A DNA stretch of 63,394 nt from DASQPR01 sp035713725. GTDB lineage: Bacteria; Actinomycetota; Actinomycetes; Mycobacteriales; Micromonosporaceae. Positions 17,117 through 25,175 of the stretch are shown here, one piece after another. Position 1 is the stretch's first letter; each line of letters opens with the position of its first letter. Position numbers and translations under genes: made by a program. A model generated the notes under the pieces. It saw only the letters and a list, made by a program, of their open reading frames with translations. It was not told the DNA's origin and searched no databases. Where the stretch lies: the NCBI GenBank assembly GCA_035713725.1, contig DASTMZ010000030.1, positions 1 to 63,394 on the forward strand, given 5' to 3'.

Positions 17117-19246
17117 TCATAGTGGCACGGACGCGATGCCGGGCGCGAGGAAGCGTCGGCCGGTGACGCGCGCGGCGACGCCGGTGCGGTCCAGATAGGG
17201 CGTGATGCCGCCGTTGTAGAACGGCCAGCCGGCACCAAGGATCATGCACAGGTCGACGTCCTGCGGCTCCGCGACGACGCCCTCGTCGAGCATCAACCGG
17301 ATCTCGGCGGCCAGCGCCTCCAACGCTCGACCACGTACCGCGTCCGCGGTCATCGGTGTGTCGCCGACCTGCAACAGAGCGACAACGTCCGGGTCGATCT
17401 CCCCGTCGCGGGTGAGGAATCCTGGCTTTCCCGCGTTCACTAGCCGCGCCAGGTTCGCCGACACTCCGAACCGCTCGGGGAACGCGTCGTGCAGCGTCTC
17501 GCTGACATGCAACGCGACCGCTGGGCCGACCATGCCGAGCAACGCAAGGGGCCGCATCGGCAGGCCGAGCGGATCGAGGGCCTGGTTCGCGACATCGATC
17601 GGGGTGCCGCCGTCGACGGCGCGATAGACCTCGCCGAGGAAGCGCGTTAACAAGCGGTTGACCACGAACGACGGGGCGTCCTTGACGAGCACGCACGACT
17701 TGCGCAGGCGTTTGCCGACCGCGAAGGCAGTGGCCAGCGCGGCGTCGTCGGTACGCGCGGCGCGCACCACCTCGAGCAGCGGCATCACGGCCACCGGGTT
17801 GAAGAAGTGCATGCCGACCACGCGCTCGGGATGGGCGAGGTCGGCGGCCATCGCGGTGACCGACAACGACGACGTATTCGTGGCGAGCACGCACTCCGGC
17901 GTCACAATCTGCTCGACCTCGGCCCAGACCTTCTTCTTGACGGGCAGGTCCTCGAACACCGCCTCGAGCACGAGATCGGCGTCGGCGAACGCGGCCTTGT
18001 CCGTCGATCCGGTGACCAACCCGCGCAGCTTGGCCGCCGTCCGGTCGTCCAGCCGGCCCTTGGCAAAGAGCTTGTCGATCTCCCCGTGTACGTATGCCAC
18101 GCCGTTGGCGACCCGTTCCGCGTCGAGGTCGGTCAGCACGATCGGAACCTCGAGCCGGCGCGCGAACAGCAGCGCGATCTGGCCGGCCATCAGACCCGCG
18201 CCGACGATGCCGACCTTCGTCACGTCGCGCGCCATGGCTGGCGACGGCGCACCGGCCGGTCGCTTTGCCCGCCGCTGTACGAGGTCGAACGCGTACAGGC
18301 CGGCGCGCAACTGATCCGAGACGACGAGGTCGCCAAGTGCTTGGTCCTCGGCGGCGGTGCCGTCTGTGAACGATGCGCGCTTCGCGAGCGCGAGCAGATC
18401 GAGCGCCCGGTACGGTGCGGCGGGCGCGCCGTGCAGCCGTTCGTCGAGCGTGCTACGCGCAAACCCGATCACGGCGTCCCACATCTCACTGCGGTCGACC
18501 TCCGGCCGCTCGACCACGATGTCGCCACGCACCACGCCGGCGGCCCAGGCAAGCGACCGCTCCAAGAAGTCGGCCGGTTCGAACATCGCGTCGAACATTC
18601 CGAGCTCCCGCGCCTCGGCCGGGCGGAGCATCTTGTTCAGGGTCAACGGGTTCTCCACGATCACCTTGGCGGCACCGATGACGCCGATCAGGTTCGGCAG
18701 CAGTTGCGTGCCGCCCCACGCCGGAACGAGGCCGAGCGAGACCTCGGGCAACGCGATCGCCGCGGCGCCCGACGAAACCGTGCGGTAGTCGCAGTGCAGC
18801 GCCACCTCGAGTCCGCCACCCATCGCCGCGCCGTTGACGAACGCGAACGTCGGCACAGTGGCACCGTCCGCAGCCCGGTGGCGCAATCGGCCGAAGACTC
18901 GATGGCCCAGCCGGCCGACGTCGACGGCTTGTTCGCGGGTGGTGATGCGCGGCATACCGGTGACGTCGGCGCCCACGCTGAACACGAACGGCTTGCCGGT
19001 CAACGCGATGAACGCGGGCGACGCGGCGACCGCCTCGGTGATCGCGGCATCCAGGCTCGCGAGTCCGCCAGGTCCGAACGTGTTCGGCTTCGTGTGGTCG
19101 AACCCGTTGTCGAGCGTGATCAGCGCGGCCGGCTTGTCGAGCCCGGGCACGCGGACGAATCGGAGCTTCGCGTGCGTGACGACCTCGTCGGGAAGCGCGC
19201 CGGGGTCGGCCACGGTACGGCCGGACGGGGCGGTGTCGATGCTCAT
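17117..19246 (-). CDS. fadB: Fatty-acid oxidation multifunctional protein (enoyl-CoA hydratase / 3-hydroxyacyl-CoA dehydrogenase)
   Basis: 709 residues. Catalyses hydration of 2-enoyl-CoA and NAD-dependent oxidation of 3-hydroxyacyl-CoA in beta-oxidation, passing product to the FadA thiolase. The N-terminal crotonase domain carries both catalytic glutamates (AAMGGGLEVALHCDYR and ALPEVSLGLVPAWGGTQLLP). The dehydrogenase domain begins at about 343 with VGIVGAGLMAGQIALLF (NAD fold) and has the catalytic VGMHFFNPVAVMPLLEVV His-Glu region, then two 3HCDH C-terminal domains. Its ATG (19246) overlaps the fadA stop as ATGA, so translation is coupled to fadA. Confidence 0.95.
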   Translation of the reverse strand: MSIDTAPSGRTVADPGALPDEVVTHAKLRFVRVPGLDKPAALITLDNGFDHTKPNTFGPGGLASLDAAITEAVAASPAFIALTGKPFVFSVGADVTGMPRITTREQAVDVGRLGHRVFGRLRHRAADGATVPTFAFVNGAAMGGGLEVALHCDYRTVSSGAAAIALPEVSLGLVPAWGGTQLLPNLIGVIGAAKVIVENPLTLNKMLRPAEARELGMFDAMFEPADFLERSLAWAAGVVRGDIVVERPEVDRSEMWDAVIGFARSTLDERLHGAPAAPYRALDLLALAKRASFTDGTAAEDQALGDLVVSDQLRAGLYAFDLVQRRAKRPAGAPSPAMARDVTKVGIVGAGLMAGQIALLFARRLEVPIVLTDLDAERVANGVAYVHGEIDKLFAKGRLDDRTAAKLRGLVTGSTDKAAFADADLVLEAVFEDLPVKKKVWAEVEQIVTPECVLATNTSSLSVTAMAADLAHPERVVGMHFFNPVAVMPLLEVVRAARTDDAALATAFAVGKRLRKSCVLVKDAPSFVVNRLLTRFLGEVYRAVDGGTPIDVANQALDPLGLPMRPLALLGMVGPAVALHVSETLHDAFPERFGVSANLARLVNAGKPGFLTRDGEIDPDVVALLQVGDTPMTADAVRGRALEALAAEIRLMLDEGVVAEPQDVDLCMILGAGWPFYNGGITPYLDRTGVAARVTGRRFLAPGIASVPL

Positions 19247-20445
19247 GCTGCGCTGCCCTTCTCGGTCCACGCGGGGTTCTCCCAGATCACCGTGCCGCCC
19301 ATGCCGATGCCGATGCACATCGCGACCAGGCCGTAGCGGACGTCCGGATGCTCGGCGAAGTGGCGCGACAGTTGCGTCATGAGCCGTACGCCAGACGACG
19401 CCAACGGGTGCCCGACCGCTATCGCACCGCCCCACGGATTCACTCTCGGGTCGTCGTCGGCGATGCCGAAATGGTCGAGGAATGCGAGCACCTGCACGGC
19501 GAACGCCTCGTTCAATTCGAACAGGCCGATGTCGTCGATGGACAGGCCGGCAAGCCGCAGCGCCTTCTCCGTCGACGGGATCGGGCCGATGCCCATCACC
19601 TCCGGCGCCACACCGACGAAGCCGTAGCTCACCAGCCGCATGCCGATCGGCAGGCCCAACTCACGCGCGACGTCCTCGGCAGCGAGCAGGCACGCCGTCG
19701 CACCGTCGTTGAGTCCGGCGGAATTGCCGGCGGTCACCTTGCCGTGCGGCCGGAACGGCGTCCGCAGATCGGCCAGTTTCGCAAGCGACGTCTCGCGCGG
19801 CGCCTCGTCGACGGTCGCCAGGCCCCACGCGCCGTCCTCGTCACGGATCGCGACCGGCACGAGATCCGGCTGCAGCTTGCCGTTCGCATACGCCTTCGCG
19901 GTCTTCTCCTGCGAGGCAAGGCCGAATGCGTCGGCGCGCGCCTTGGTGATGTCCGGCGCGAGGTCGTGCAGGTTCTCGGCGGTCTGGCCCATGACCAGCG
20001 CCGAAGGGTCGACGAGCTGCTCGGCGATGATGCGCGGATTCGGGTCGACGCCTTCGCCCATCGGGTGGCGGCCCATGTGCTCGACGCCACCGGCGATCGC
20101 GACGTCATAGGCACCGACCGCGATCGCGGACGAGACGGTGGTGACCGCGGTCATCGCGCCGGCGCACATGCGGTCGATGGCAAAGCCCGGCACCGACTTG
20201 GGCAGTCCGGCGAGCAGCGCGGCGGTCCGGCCGATGGTGAGTCCTTGGTCGCCGATCTGCGTGGTGGCTGCGATCGCGACCTCGTCCACGCGTTCCGGTG
20301 GCAGGCCGGGGTTGCGCGACATCAGCTCGCGGATGCAACGGATCACGAGGTCGTCGGCGCGGGTGTTCGCGTACATGCCGCCGGCCTTGCCGAACGGGGT
20401 ACGCACACCGTCGACGAACACGACGTCGCGGACGGATCGGGGCAT
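19243..20445 (-). CDS. fadA: Acetyl-CoA acyltransferase (thiolase) FadA
   Basis: 400 residues. Thiolytic cleavage of 3-ketoacyl-CoA, the last step of each beta-oxidation round. The acyl-accepting cysteine is in AIDRMCAGAMTAVTTVSSA, the catalytic His in WGGAIAVGHPLASSGVRL and the C-terminal Cys in GLVAMCIGIGMGGTV. ATG 20445 follows CAGGAGGCCACC and gives MPRSVRDVVFVDGVRTPFGK, the standard thiolase start. First gene of the fadA-fadB operon; a palindrome 42-57 bases upstream is a likely operator. Confidence 0.96.
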   Translation of the reverse strand: MPRSVRDVVFVDGVRTPFGKAGGMYANTRADDLVIRCIRELMSRNPGLPPERVDEVAIAATTQIGDQGLTIGRTAALLAGLPKSVPGFAIDRMCAGAMTAVTTVSSAIAVGAYDVAIAGGVEHMGRHPMGEGVDPNPRIIAEQLVDPSALVMGQTAENLHDLAPDITKARADAFGLASQEKTAKAYANGKLQPDLVPVAIRDEDGAWGLATVDEAPRETSLAKLADLRTPFRPHGKVTAGNSAGLNDGATACLLAAEDVARELGLPIGMRLVSYGFVGVAPEVMGIGPIPSTEKALRLAGLSIDDIGLFELNEAFAVQVLAFLDHFGIADDDPRVNPWGGAIAVGHPLASSGVRLMTQLSRHFAEHPDVRYGLVAMCIGIGMGGTVIWENPAWTEKGSAA

Positions 20446-20486
20446 GGTGGCCTCCTGCGGTGCGCGTTGGATGCGCACCTCGCTAT

Positions 20487-20502
20487 GTTACTCACGAGTA
20501 AC
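20487..20502. promoter_or_regulatory. Perfect palindrome, candidate TetR-family operator of fadAB
   Basis: GTTACTC AC GAGTAAC: 7-base arms with a 2-base centre. It lies 42-57 bases before the fadA start, in the AT-richest patch of the gap. The form is typical of operators bound by TetR-type fatty-acid regulators; the regulator gene is not next to it. Confidence 0.6.
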
Positions 20503-20549
20503 GCGCGCTCGCGACCGACCTCGCTTGTGGTTCCGGCCACACGTCGGCG

Positions 20550-21530
20550 TCAGGCCCGGTGCGCCGACAGATACGTCGTTGCCAACCGAATTTCGCGACG
20601 GCCGGCGGCGAGTTCGCGCGCGATTCGTTCGCGGAACGCGGCCTCCTCGGCCGGCTCGAGCGCCGCCGACACGACTTCACCCAACGTGGGTACGAGGGGA
20701 TTGGGCGCCATCGCGAGTAGCGATTCCACTGTGTATTCGGAACGTGTGTCACGGCCGCGCGTGTCACTACCGTGTGTGTTGTCGTGCTGGCGCGTGATCT
20801 CGGCCTGGTACGTCATCCGGATGTCCACGAATCCGGCGGCCTCGGCCTCGCGAATCAGGTCCCGTTCGTCGAAGCCGAGCATGGTGCCGAGGTCGTACGT
20901 GTCGTGTTGCGCTCGAACCTTCGCGGCGATCGACTCCATGCCGGTCATGTCGAATCCCCAGCCCCACAGGCGATTCGGCCGGTCGTCCACGCCGAATCGA
21001 TTGATCGGCTCGAAGATTGACAGCCGGCCGCCCGGCCGCAGCACCCGATGCAACGCGGCGAACGATGCCGCGATGTCGGCCACATAGATCAGCACGGAAC
21101 GTGTGGTGGCGACGTCGACGGACTGCGAGTCGATCGCGTCGAGGGCCGGCAGTCCGGTCTGTACGAACGAGAACCGTTGGTTGTCCGTACCCACGGAAGT
21201 GGCTCGCATGGCGGCGGCGATCTCGCGGCAGACGGCGAGCAGATCGGCGGAGATATCGCTCAGCACGACGTGGCCGGACGGACCGACAAGATCGGCGGCA
21301 CCGAATCCGATCAGGCCGTCGCCGCACCCGACATCGAGCAGCGTGTCACCCGGCCGGATCTGGGCACGCCGGAGCACCTCCTCGCGAACGTCCGCAAGGT
21401 AGGCAAGCGTCCGTTCGCGCTGGCCAGCGTCGCCGCCGAATCTCTTCTCCAGCAACCACGACGCCCAACGATCTCGAGCGTGATCTTGGTGTTGCGAGCC
21501 GGTTTCGGTGTTCATCGGATCGGTGGTCAT
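20550..21530 (-). CDS. Class I SAM-dependent methyltransferase
   Basis: 326 residues. The SAM-binding motifs are TLLDVGCGDGLIGFGAADLV (motif I), VVLSDISADLLAVC, and VDVATTRSVLIYVADIAASF, followed by VLRPGGRLSIFEPINRFG. The N-terminal WASWLLEKRFGGDAGQRERT and the C-terminal 70 residues give no substrate clue. A polar stretch (DNTHGSDTRGRDTRSEYTVE) near residue 255 is low in complexity. Its ATG (21530) overlaps the patatin stop as ATGA, so it is translated with the lipase-like protein, which suggests a lipid-related substrate. That is an inference only. Confidence 0.85.
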   Translation of the reverse strand: MTTDPMNTETGSQHQDHARDRWASWLLEKRFGGDAGQRERTLAYLADVREEVLRRAQIRPGDTLLDVGCGDGLIGFGAADLVGPSGHVVLSDISADLLAVCREIAAAMRATSVGTDNQRFSFVQTGLPALDAIDSQSVDVATTRSVLIYVADIAASFAALHRVLRPGGRLSIFEPINRFGVDDRPNRLWGWGFDMTGMESIAAKVRAQHDTYDLGTMLGFDERDLIREAEAAGFVDIRMTYQAEITRQHDNTHGSDTRGRDTRSEYTVESLLAMAPNPLVPTLGEVVSAALEPAEEAAFRERIARELAAGRREIRLATTYLSAHRA

Positions 21531-22369
21531 CGCGCCGGCATCCACACGTCGCGTACGTCCTGCGCGACATGCGAAGCCTGCCGTCGGCCGGCTTCGGCGG
21601 ACGGTGCTCGACGGGACGGATCGAGGACGTTGCCGCCCATCGCCGCGGCCGAATCGGCGTCCGGGACGACGACGGCGACCGATGCGGTCTCGCGCAGCAT
21701 CGCCACCTGTTCCGCGACCGGCCGCATCGGGCCGCCGCCTCGATACATCGGTGCGAGGACGACCACGCGGTCCGCGCCGGCGGCGAGATCCGCGTTCGCC
21801 CACGATCGCAGCCCGCCGTCCATGAAGCGCCGGCCGCCGATCGGCGTGCACGGCCAGATTGTCGGCACCGCACAGCTTGCCGTGACCGCGTCCGCAAGTG
21901 ATACGCCGGAATTCCGGTCGAACACCGCGTCCGCGCCGGTCACCGCGTCGACGGCGACGATCAGCAGCCGACCGTCCGGCCAATCGCGGGACGGCAGCCG
22001 GGTCGCGACCACCTCGCGTCGGCGGTCCGCGGGAATCGTCTTGGCACGCAACGCGCGCACGCCAATGCGTTGGCGGAATCGAACCGGGTCCGACGACCGC
22101 AACACGGCCGCGGTGACCATGAGCCAGAACCGAACTCCGATCCGCGCGGCAATCTCATGCGTCGGCGGCGCGAGCTGATCGGCGTAGAGGCGCTCGACCG
22201 ACACGCCGGCGCGAATCTGCGCGCCGACCACCGAGCCGGCGGATGTGCCGACCACGGTATCGGCATCGGTGAGATCGATGCCCTCGTCGGCGAGGCCGGC
22301 AAGGATCCCGAGCTCCCATGCGGCACCGGTCTGGCCGCCACTGCCGAGCACGAGCGCGGTTGTCGTCAT
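21527..22369 (-). CDS. Patatin-like phospholipase/esterase
   Basis: 280 residues. Patatin-fold serine hydrolase with a Ser-Asp dyad: oxyanion loop LVLGSGGQTGAAWELGIL, nucleophile VVGTSAGSVVG and catalytic Asp in RRFMDGGLRSWANADLA. Acts on acyl esters such as phospholipids. No signal peptide, so probably cytoplasmic or membrane-associated. ATG 22369 (MTTTALVLGSGG) is chosen because it directly precedes the first strand. Divergent from the GNAT gene across 83 bases that contain an 8-base palindrome TCACGTGA (22414-22421). Confidence 0.9.
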   Translation of the reverse strand: MTTTALVLGSGGQTGAAWELGILAGLADEGIDLTDADTVVGTSAGSVVGAQIRAGVSVERLYADQLAPPTHEIAARIGVRFWLMVTAAVLRSSDPVRFRQRIGVRALRAKTIPADRRREVVATRLPSRDWPDGRLLIVAVDAVTGADAVFDRNSGVSLADAVTASCAVPTIWPCTPIGGRRFMDGGLRSWANADLAAGADRVVVLAPMYRGGGPMRPVAEQVAMLRETASVAVVVPDADSAAAMGGNVLDPSRRAPSAEAGRRQASHVAQDVRDVWMPAR

Positions 22370-22452
22370 CACTGCCCCCGTTGTTGCCGTGCCGCGGGTC
22401 TGCCGCCGGTATATCACGTGACGGCGCGCCGGACGGTCCGCCACGATGGGAC

Positions 22453-23120
22453 ATGCTCACCGATCACTATCCGGCGTACCGCATCCGGTTGCGTACCCCG
22501 AGTCTCGAGCTCCGTCTGCCCGATCTGGACGACCTCGCTCGGTTGGCGGATGTCGCCGCGGATGGCGTACACGACCCGAGCTGGATGCCGTTTGTCGTGC
22601 CGTGGACGGACTCGACGCCGGACGTACGCGGACGGTCGGTGATCACGTACAACATGACGGTCATCGCCGCCGCGACAGCGCAGGACTGGCACCTGCCGTT
22701 TGCGTACTCGCCGACGGCGAACCGGTCGGCATCCAGGACATCGGCGCGACCGACTTTGGCGTGCTGCGTGAGGTGCACACCGGTTCGTGGATCGGGCAAC
22801 GCTTCCAGGGCCGAGGCATCGGCACCCAGATGCGCGCCGCCGTGCTGCACCTCGCATTCGAGGGCCTCGGTGCCCGTGAGGCGACGTCCGCCGCGCACCG
22901 GGACAACGCGGCGTCGAACGCAATCTCGCGCAAATTGGGGTACGTGCCCGATGGCATGGACCGCCTCGTCGCACGTGGCGAAGCCGTGGTGCACGATCGC
23001 TACCGCCTCGACCGCGAAGCGTGGCTTGCCCATCGTACGGTGCCGGTCACGATGGACGGGCTGACCGACGCGTGCCTGGCCGACCTCGGCGCTGTCGAGG
23101 CTGTGCCAACGGTGGGGTAG
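22453..23120 (+). pseudogene. GNAT N-acetyltransferase, frameshifted
   Basis: One GNAT of about 222 residues split over two frames. The first runs from ATG 22453 (MLTDHYPAYRIRLRTPSLEL) through FVVPWTDSTPDVRG to QDWHLPFA. The second picks up VLADGEPVGIQDIG, EVHTGSWIGQRFQGRGIGT (acetyl-CoA loop) and RDNAASNAISRKLGYVPDG to the stop at 23120. Adding one base at GCG-TA near 22702 restores LPFAVLADGEPVG, the expected family sequence. It is therefore a one-base deletion, either real or an assembly error. Acceptor substrate unknown. Confidence 0.8.
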
Positions 23121-23146
23121 GCCAACGGTGAGCCAGTGCCGGCGGC

Positions 23147-23176
23147 GGGCTAGCTCGCAGTGGGCTAGCTCGCGGC
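23147..23176. repeat. 15-bp tandem repeat over the P450 stop codon
   Basis: GGGCTAGCTCGCAGT (23147-23161) repeated at 23162-23176 with two end changes. The P450 TAG stop lies in the second copy and a matching out-of-use TAG lies in the first. Confidence 0.85.
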
Positions 23177-24460
23177 CGGTTCGCTTGTGGTGGCCGCGAC
23201 GCGAGTTCGGCGCGCGCCGGCCGCCACCGGCAGACGGATCGGTCCGCGGATCGTGGTGGCGTTCCGGCGGCGTACCGCTCCGCTTCGGCGCAGCCGCGGC
23301 ATCCGCTCGGCGAGCACCTGCAGGGCGATGGTCGCCTCCAGCGTCGCCAGCGGTGCGCCGACGCAGTAGTGGATGCCGCTGGAGAACGCGAGGTGGTCGG
23401 TCGTGTCGGCTCTGTTGATGTCGAACACGTTCGGGCGGTCGTACACGTCTGGGTCGCGGTTTGCCGCGCCGATCAGCGTGACCACGAACTGGTCCTTGCG
23501 CACCGACTTGCCCTCGAGTTCGAGTGGCTCGAGCGCGACGCGGCCGGTCCGCTGCACCGGCGGGTCGAAGCGCAGCACTTCCTCGACCGCCTTCGGCGCC
23601 ATCGCCTCCGGATCCGCGCACAGGGCATCCCACTGCTCGTGGTTGGACAGCAACGCCACCACGCCGTTGCCGATCAGGTTCACCGTCGTCTCGAAGCCGG
23701 CCACCAACAACAACGAGCAGAACGGCAGCATCTCCGCCGGCCGGACCTGGTCCCCCTCGGCGGCGACCACTTGGCTGACGATGTCGTCGCCAGGCTCGAC
23801 GCGTCGCAGCTCGAAGAGCCGCTCGAAGAGCGCGCGCAGCCGCGTGTCGCTGGCCATGAGCTGGCCGGCGTGACGCAGCGACCGGATGCCGTCCAGCGCA
23901 CCGCCGATCAACACACCGTGGCGCGCGAACTCGTCCGCATCCGCGTTCGGAATGCCAAGCAGATCGGTGATGACCGCGATCGGGAGCGGAGCGGCGAGCG
24001 AAGAGACCAGGTCGAATTCGCCGGCCGCCTCGGCGCGGTCGAGCAGATCATTTACCGTACCCACGATCCGCGGCCGATACGTCGCGACCATCTTGGGGCT
24101 GAACGCCGGCATCGCCAGGCGCCGCAGCCGGGTGTGGTCCGGCGGATTCATGCCGAGAAACGACAGGTCAAGCTCGTCTGGTGCGGGTGTCCCGCTGTCG
24201 GCTGGGCGTACCCCGAGCCGCCGGTCCCGAAGCACCGACTTGCAGACGCGATGACTGGTGGTCGACCAGTTACCGAGCCTCGTCGGGACGAGAGTGCCGG
24301 CGGTGCGCATGCGTTCGTAGATCGCGTACGGGTCGTCGCGCCCCGGCCGCAGCGTGAGTAGTGCTAGCGGGTCGCGCTTCACGTGTCCGGCGAAGGCGAT
24401 GTTTGCGCGCTGCCGGTACAACCGCGTCGCGAACGAGACCGTCTGCCCGAGTTGACTCAT
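23165..24460 (-). CDS. Cytochrome P450
   Basis: 431 residues, a soluble class I bacterial P450. I-helix SLLLVAGFETTVNLIGNG, K-helix ExxR AVEEVLRFDPPVQRTGRVAL and heme loop LAFSSGIHYCVGAPLATLE with the iron-binding Cys at about 366. FLGMNPPDHTRLRRLAMPAF is the C-helix region. No ferredoxin or reductase gene is adjacent, and the substrate is unknown. ATG 24460 follows AAGGAC at suitable distance. It lies 76 bases downstream of a co-oriented TetR gene, so it is a likely target of that regulator. Confidence 0.93.
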   Translation of the reverse strand: MSQLGQTVSFATRLYRQRANIAFAGHVKRDPLALLTLRPGRDDPYAIYERMRTAGTLVPTRLGNWSTTSHRVCKSVLRDRRLGVRPADSGTPAPDELDLSFLGMNPPDHTRLRRLAMPAFSPKMVATYRPRIVGTVNDLLDRAEAAGEFDLVSSLAAPLPIAVITDLLGIPNADADEFARHGVLIGGALDGIRSLRHAGQLMASDTRLRALFERLFELRRVEPGDDIVSQVVAAEGDQVRPAEMLPFCSLLLVAGFETTVNLIGNGVVALLSNHEQWDALCADPEAMAPKAVEEVLRFDPPVQRTGRVALEPLELEGKSVRKDQFVVTLIGAANRDPDVYDRPNVFDINRADTTDHLAFSSGIHYCVGAPLATLEATIALQVLAERMPRLRRSGAVRRRNATTIRGPIRLPVAAGARRTRVAATTSEPAAS

Positions 24461-24536
24461 GTGTGTCCTTCTTCAGCGGTGGGGATGCGGGTGCCCGTCG
24501 CGCGTCGACGTTGAGTGTCGCCGCGACGAGGGGGTG

Positions 24537-25097
24537 TTAGGTGGCCGCGCCGATCCCGCGGAGCAACGTTCGAACGGCGAGATCGGGTGCGTCGCGCGGC
24601 GCGAGGCGGCCGGACTTGACCGCCTCCCACGCGGAGTAGATGACCGAGTAGAACGTCTGCAGCAGCCACCAGTCCGGGATGTCGGGCGTCACGACGCCGC
24701 GGTCGCGCGCGCGCTGCAACAGGGCGAGGGCACGGAGCTCGACGGCCGTCCACCGTTCGACGAGGTCGGGCATGTGCTCGAGGATCGGGCTGCGCCAGAG
24801 GAATCCGAGCTGCGGCCCGATCGAGATCATGGCGTCGGCGAGCGGGCCCAGGCCGCCCTCCGGGTCGTCCGCCACGTTGTCGATCGCGCGCGTCCACAGG
24901 TCGACTGCTCGATGTCCGACCGCGCGCAGCAGCTCATCGCGCGTCGCGTAGTGCTTGTGGAGCGTGGTGCGCCCGATGCCGGCGGCCTCCGCGACATCGG
25001 AGAGTGATGCCGCCGGATCGGCGACCAGCACCTCGGCGGCAATGTCCAGCAACGACGGCTTCGTCGTCTTGCGTACCGCGACGGTGTGAACACTCAT
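24537..25097 (-). CDS. TetR-family transcriptional regulator
   Basis: 186 residues. The N-terminal helix-turn-helix is SLSDVAEAAGIGRTTLHKHY followed by ATRDELLRAVG. The C-terminal ligand-binding half (WWLLQTFYSVIYSAWEAVKS) is variable, and the inducer is unknown. ATG 25097 is used; a GTG 9 bases upstream is in frame. A 14-base perfect palindrome at 25138-25151 lies 41-54 bases upstream and is a good candidate for autoregulation. Probably represses itself and the P450 gene behind it. Confidence 0.9.
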   Translation of the reverse strand: MSVHTVAVRKTTKPSLLDIAAEVLVADPAASLSDVAEAAGIGRTTLHKHYATRDELLRAVGHRAVDLWTRAIDNVADDPEGGLGPLADAMISIGPQLGFLWRSPILEHMPDLVERWTAVELRALALLQRARDRGVVTPDIPDWWLLQTFYSVIYSAWEAVKSGRLAPRDAPDLAVRTLLRGIGAAT

Positions 25098-25137
25098 GTT
25101 CACCACCGTACAGGGTTGTTCTGCTCAGGTCTAGACT

Positions 25138-25151
25138 GTTCGGTCCCGAAC
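25138..25151. promoter_or_regulatory. Perfect palindrome, candidate operator of the TetR-P450 unit
   Basis: GTTCGG TC CCGAAC, 6-base arms and 2-base centre, 41 bases before the tetR start. The right arm recurs in the adjoining 16-bp duplication. Confidence 0.55.
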
Positions 25152-25175
25152 GTGGCCGATCCCGAACGTGATCGA
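25144..25175. repeat. 16-bp tandem repeat, 2 copies
   Basis: TCCCGAACGTGGCCGA (25144-25159) and TCCCGAACGTGATCGA (25160-25175). It overlaps the palindrome and abuts the RNase D stop codon. Confidence 0.9.

Noticed and set aside
22414..22421. TCACGTGA palindrome between the patatin and GNAT genes
   Set aside because: Eight bases are common by chance in such DNA; noted in the gene entry but not claimed as an operator.
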